Positions 59,346 through 64,000 of a stretch of DNA of 64,000 nucleotides are shown piece after piece (the first letter of the stretch is position 1; each line of letters starts with the position of its first letter). Origin of the DNA: Caprimulgus europaeus (Eukaryota > Chordata > Aves > Caprimulgiformes > Caprimulgidae). The notes under the pieces are model-generated. The model was given only the letters and a program-made list of their open reading frames with translations, was not told the DNA's origin and ran no database searches. Position numbers and translations under genes: made by a program. The stretch lies in NCBI GenBank assembly GCA_907165065.1, contig OU015538.1:20661165-20725164 (forward strand), in the 5' to 3' direction.

Positions 59346-59627
59346 AGCTCCCCAGGGCAGCTGGTGCTGAGGACACCAGGAGCAGCCGGCCAGGGCTCCC
59401 CAGCCATCCCGAGCCGGGTCCCAGCTCCTGGCTGCAGTGGCCGGGGATCACCGTGGGACTCGCGGTGACTCCGGGGCGGCAGGTGAGCTCACCGCAGCGC
59501 GGCACAGCAAATTCCCCTCCCCGCACCCGAGGGGACTCTCCCGTGGCACCTGCCCCTCCTCGAGGAAACAACGGCTCCTCGGGATTCACCCCCCGTTCCC
59601 AGCGGGATGTGCAGAGCTGGCATCTCC

Positions 59628-59664
59628 TTCCTCCTCCTCCTCCTCCTCCTCCTCTTCCTCCTCA
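59628..59664. repeat. (TCC)n microsatellite
   Basis: About ten TCC units with one TCT interruption. Confidence 0.85.
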
Positions 59665-60037
59665 GGTGTCCGCTGTGTCGCTGCCACCTCTGGTCTGGTG
59701 ACACCGCTGGGTCACCTCCCCTCCCAGGGCAGGAACCAGACAGGGACTTACCCTGCAGCAGCCCTGGGTGGTATCTGGGTGCCCAGAGCTGCACCCAACC
59801 CACAGGGAGTTTTTTGCGGTGACATCTCCATGTCCTTGTGCCACCCAGCAGTGCCACACTCCCAGGGGACACGCTCCTCGCCGTGTTCTGCAAAACGCAT
59901 GATTTTGGGGTTTGTTTTTTTTTAGCTCACTGTGGCCAATTTCCTTCCACCCGAAGGAGCATCCAGGCTGCTGCAGGGGGGCTTGAGGATGCGTTTTGCT
60001 GTAGTTTCAGCTGTAGCTCTGGCCCTAGATGTATCTG

Positions 60038-60305
60038 GCAGGGAAAAAAAATATTTTTTATATATATATGTTAAAAAAAAATTCTATATATGTAAAAATA
60101 TATGAATTATATATAAAAATATATATTATATATAAATATAATTTTAAATATAATATAGATAAGTAAAAATATACACATTTTATATATATAAAATATATAT
60201 ATGTAAAAATATATACATTTTTAATATAGAAAAACATATATGTAAAAATTATATATTTTGTATATAAAATATATACATTTTATGTATGTATATACACACA
60301 TACAC
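60038..60305. repeat. AT-rich low-complexity block
   Basis: About 270 bases of TATATA and TATGTAAAAATATA motifs, a sharp contrast to the GC-rich flanks. It ends in a short CACACATACACA run. Confidence 0.95.
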
Positions 60306-62010
60306 AGGTACCCATCTGGAAGATGCAGCTGCGGGGCTCCTGTCGCTCTTGCCCCTTGCCCTCCTGACCGCTGGCGTGGTGGGGAGCACTTTGTCACCTC
60401 CGGGATGTGGCTCAGCCAACGTCACCAGCCGTGTTTTGGGCTGACACCCTCGGTGCCAACCGCGGTGACTGGGGGCTCTGGGGGGGAACAGCCCATGGCT
60501 GTGTGAGGAGAACACATCTGTCCAGATGTGACATCCTGCAGAATCCAGCCAGGGAACCACCGACCCCCGGATGAACCTTCCCCCTCCAGCGTCCCTGCTC
60601 GCCCCGCGCCCACCCCGAAAGCGGAAGGTGGCTGCGGGGAGGAACCGCTCCCTGCGACTGCTCTGGCACCGCCACCCCGCTGGGGAACCCCGACCCCGCC
60701 GCCCCGCACCCCGAATCGCTGGGCACGGGTCTGCACAGCGGGCACGGCGGGTGAAATCAGCCAAAAGTCCCTGATAAAATCCGGGATGGCTGTGGAGAAT
60801 CCCTGGGCATTGGCACCCCAAGGCTGTGAACTCCCTGGGTGCGGCCCGAGAGCTGCCCAGAGGCTTTTCACAGCCCGTGCCAAAGGCTGAGCGAAGGGAA
60901 GAGATTGGCTCCTGCACATCCTGGAGCACCCCAAGCTCCTCACCACTCCGGTCTCCAACGTGGGCTGTTACAGAGGGAGATGCCTGTTCCCACCGCGGCT
61001 TTCACGGGAGAGTCTCCAAAGATGGGATACACGAGCAGCAGGAGATCCACTTGGGTAAAGCCACCTGCCCAATGTCACACCATCCCATGGGGTGACAGCC
61101 GCTCACCCCCATCCCGGTGTGGGAATGTAACAGAAGATTGGTGAGGAGGAGCGTAAATGCACTCAGGTGATGTGCAGCTGGGGTGTCAAAAAGCACACCC
61201 CACTGCTGAGCGTTGTTCCATCTTGTGTGCTTGACAAGGAGAACATCTGCATGTGGATAACACAGGCCTGGGACAGACTCAGGAGCTCCCTGAACACACC
61301 TGGGATTCCTGCCCTGCTGGGAGGAGGATCAAAGCACAATGGAAAACTGCAAAAAATCCCCGATATATACAAGGGAAAGCAGCAGGATGGGAATTTCTCT
61401 CTCTCTCTCTCACGAGGACTGAGCTCCGTGGTGCCTGTGTTCCCACCTCTGCCCCGGGTGCTGCTTCGGAGATCCCCCGGTTCATGAGATAACAAGAATA
61501 AAGATGCTTTTTGCATTTTATCCATGGTTTTTGGGGTTGTTCCTGCATCCTCAGCTCACACACCCGGGTACCTGATTATCTAAATACTCCAAATCTCCAT
61601 TTCTTCCCCAATTAGTGACAGCGATGATGTTTTCTGCGCGCTCCCCTGACTGCAGAGAGCAGCGGGGAGTTGGATGGTGGAGGCTGAGCAGCTCCGAGCC
61701 CAACGAGGGGACCAACACGAGCAGGTCCGAGCCCAATGAGGGGACCAACACGAGCAGGTCCGAGCCCAACGAGGGGACCGACACGAGCAGCTCTGAGCCC
61801 AGCGAGGGGACCGACACGAGCAGCTCCGAGCCCAACAAGGGGACAGACACCTCTGTCCTCAGCAGCGATGGCCACAGCAGCTGCATATCAAACCCTCCCC
61901 GAAGGATGGAGATCCTTTGCCCCTCAGCTGTGTCCCATCGTGCAGACAAAAGACCATGCCCAGCAATTCCTGATGTGGCTGGGGAAGGAAGTCCCACCCA
62001 GAACACCGAG
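60306..62010. other. Spacer with no recognised gene
   Basis: A GC-rich, CpG-bearing stretch at about 60.4-60.9 kb could be a small CpG island, but no exon was recognised on either side. A (CT)n run lies near 61396-61410 and the 33-bp minisatellite follows. Confidence 0.4.
61690..61856. repeat. Minisatellite, 33-bp unit, five copies
   Basis: Units based on CCGAGCCCAACGAGGGGACC followed by AACACGAGCAGGT. As 33 is a multiple of three, one plus frame reads SEPNEGTNTSR-like 11-residue repeats, but no exon context supports a protein. Confidence 0.92.
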
Positions 62011-64000
62011 ATCAGGGAAAAGCTTTATTTGCCAAGAAAATATTGACAATTTACATAAACTTACATCCTAATTTATATACATTATGTATATTTTATATAC
62101 AGATAGTGTCTTGAATAAAGATGTCGAAGCACAAAGCAGCATCAGTCCCTCACCGTGCAGCTCGGACGGGTAACGGGGCAGGGGCTGTGTCTCTCCCCAC
62201 TACTCCACACCCGTTATGGTTTTTTGGGGAGTCTGAGAGGCTTCCCCCCAGCTGGGAGTGAGGAGTATGGGGTGGGAGGGGGGGGTCAGTGGGTGCACCC
62301 CAAAGCACAGCTGCAGTTGTTCCATCCCCTTTCCCCAAAGCCCAGGGATTTGCCCAGGGCCAGGACCAGTGCCACCAGCCCACAGCGAGTGGGAAGGACT
62401 CCCCACACTCCACCTCTTACTGGGAAGGAGAAGAACCATGAAGGAGCTAAAGCACTTTGATCACCTCCCTCCCCACGCAGCTCAGGTGCCCTTTTCTAAG
62501 CACCTGGCATTGCTCAGTCAGTGGAAGGACAATGCCAAGTCCCCTGATGGGGACAAGGGGTGGCAGGGAGACCACAACCGCTTACCTGGGTGAGAAGGGT
62601 GCTGGAGGGAAGCAAAGCCAGGTAGTTTTGGGTAGAGAGCCATGGCCCAAGCCTTTACTGAAGGGAATCCTTCCCTCAAAAGGGGCCCTGAACACAACAG
62701 CCGAGCTGGCATCCCTAGAAACTGTCTGTGGAGAGGAGCTTGGGAGGGAGAAGGGTTTCAGACGATGCATTATATCCCGAGGAGCTGCTGCAGCTGGAGT
62801 CCAGCCCAAAGCTGGGCAGCAGAGCCAAGGCATGTAGGTAAGAGCAGGGCCACCAAGCACCGCTGGAGAGGAAGGCTGGCACACGGGAAGCCAGCAGGGA
62901 CTGCTTTCGTGTCCACCCTCTCGGACATGCAGATGTTTGTCTATAAATGAAGCACTTCCTTCTGAGTCAAAGAGCTGAGATACATCAAAATTCACAAACA
63001 TCAGAGGGAAAGACTGGAGCAAGGCCCTGTTCCTGCTGGAGTTTGTTAAACCTCCCGTACACATCCTCCTCCCGCTCCTCTGAGCTGCTTCAGGCCTTGT
63101 CGGCTCCCGTTAAAGGGAAGAGGCACCAAAGACGGTGGGACATCACCTGAAGAAGCTTCATACAGAAGCAGCTATGCTACAGCCTAGGTGACCTGCACTG
63201 TAATAACACTTCATTGAGGAGAACCTGCTGCTAGAGAAGCCAAAGAGTTTCAAGTATAAAGACTGCTACAGGAGTGGGGATCCACCCACTCATCCCAGGG
63301 ATGAACACGCCACCTGCAGACAGGTACTCTCTGCTCTCCAACTCCACAGCTCCAACCTGGCCACATCTGCTCATGCTCTGGTGTAACATGAGCATTGGAA
63401 AAAGCCCATTAACACCTCCCAGGGCAGGAACCGCTCCCCTCTGCTCTCCTCCCGCATCCCAGGCACATGCCAGAGAGGGAACCCGACAGCCACGCGTGGG
63501 GTTTTCAGAGAGAAGGGTTCTCCCTCTGCCTCCTCCTGCCCGCGGCCACGGTCAGGAGCAGATCACAGACCCTGCCAGTGGGGGACCAGGAATGCGAGCT
63601 CCATCCATCACGCTCTCCCCGAGCCACTGCCTTATTGATGCCTGCCCCCAAGTCTTGCAGTTCAGGCTGTATTCTAAAGCAATCCTGTTAATGATTTGCT
63701 TAATGTTCTCACTACACACAGCTGTCCCGATTCATTCTTGTCAGAGGAACATGTCCTTCTTAATCCATTTTAAAGGAAAGAAACCACAAAGACTAGTTAA
63801 GTGCCCCTAAGGCTCTTGCTAGTCCAACATGTTAAGGCTAGAAAGGAGGAGAACATATTGAAAAAGAAATAGCAGGCAATTTTTCATGCAGCTATTTTAC
63901 AAACTGCACGCCTCCTGTGAATAGCGAGGCTGGAGCCAAAGCTGGGTGCCCCCGAGAAATATTTATCTCCCAATAACTGCAACACTTGGCAAGTGAGATC
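62010..64000 (-). other. Possible 3' UTR of an off-window minus-strand gene
   Basis: On the minus strand AATAAAGCTTTT lies at about 62020-62031, closing a 2 kb stretch without coding resemblance whose right part is AT-rich and low in repeats. This is how a long 3' UTR would look. A plus-strand AATAAA also lies near 62114. No exon in the window confirms either reading, and the gene cannot be named. Confidence 0.25.

Noticed and set aside
58670-59701. Long open frames with HGTWLGHSTGHSLV- or CDQAVPSAM-type repeats
   Set aside because: Produced by the 23-bp minisatellite, whose period visits all three frames.
60238-60960. A gene start at the small CpG-rich block
   Set aside because: No splice donor with a sensible peptide and no family match on either strand.

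Overview
The window is avian nuclear DNA. CR1 LINE 3' ends, solo LTRs of the avian ERVL type, GC-rich compact introns and vertebrate splice signals all point to a bird. The gene order matches the human Xq13.1 neighbourhood (IGBP1 - DGAT2L6/AWAT - P2RY4 - ARR3), which in birds lies on chicken chromosome 4 / chromosome 4A of many other birds. No prokaryotic, tRNA, rRNA or CRISPR features were seen.

Layout, left to right: (1) ARR3, cone arrestin, minus strand, running off the left edge, with a TATA promoter near 6.87 kb. (2) A plus-strand segment at 9.5-10.4 kb that resembles the C-terminal tail of SHIP-type inositol 5-phosphatases (INPPL1/INPP5D) with no catalytic part nearby. (3) P2RY4, an intact single-exon nucleotide GPCR, plus strand, 15.1-16.2 kb. 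(4) A complete eight-exon DGAT2/AWAT-family acyltransferase, minus strand, 18.2-22.2 kb, with a minisatellite in intron 5. (5) A complete six-exon IGBP1 (alpha4), minus strand, 24.9-30.6 kb. (6) A gene-poor stretch with a long hairpin and an ERVL solo LTR, 30.9-37.5 kb. (7) A complete five-exon WNT11-family gene (WNT11B-like), minus strand, 38.6-42.8 kb, carrying two ERVL solo LTRs, a duplicated splice donor and a partial copy of its own exon 4. (8) A 12 kb gene-poor stretch with CR1 pieces, a pure GGGAGA tract and a local duplication. (9) A two-exon LRRC32/NRROS-like gene, minus strand, 55.7-58.6 kb. (10) Minisatellites, an AT-rich block and a possible 3' UTR of an off-window gene, 59-64 kb.

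The genes do not form one pathway: phototransduction shut-off (ARR3), nucleotide sensing (P2RY4), neutral lipid or wax synthesis (DGAT2-like), PP2A-family phosphatase control (IGBP1), Wnt signalling (WNT11B-like) and probable latent TGF-beta presentation (LRRC32-like). What joins them is ancestry. ARR3, P2RY4, the DGAT2-like gene, the WNT11 paralogue, the LRRC32-like gene and the SHIP-like remnant all have paralogues in human 11q13 (ARRB1, P2RY2/P2RY6, DGAT2/MOGAT2, WNT11, LRRC32, INPPL1). The window thus reads as one arm of a whole-genome-duplication paralogon. Exon boundaries were set by hand from splice sites and reading phase; all gene names rest on recalled family sequences, not on a database search.
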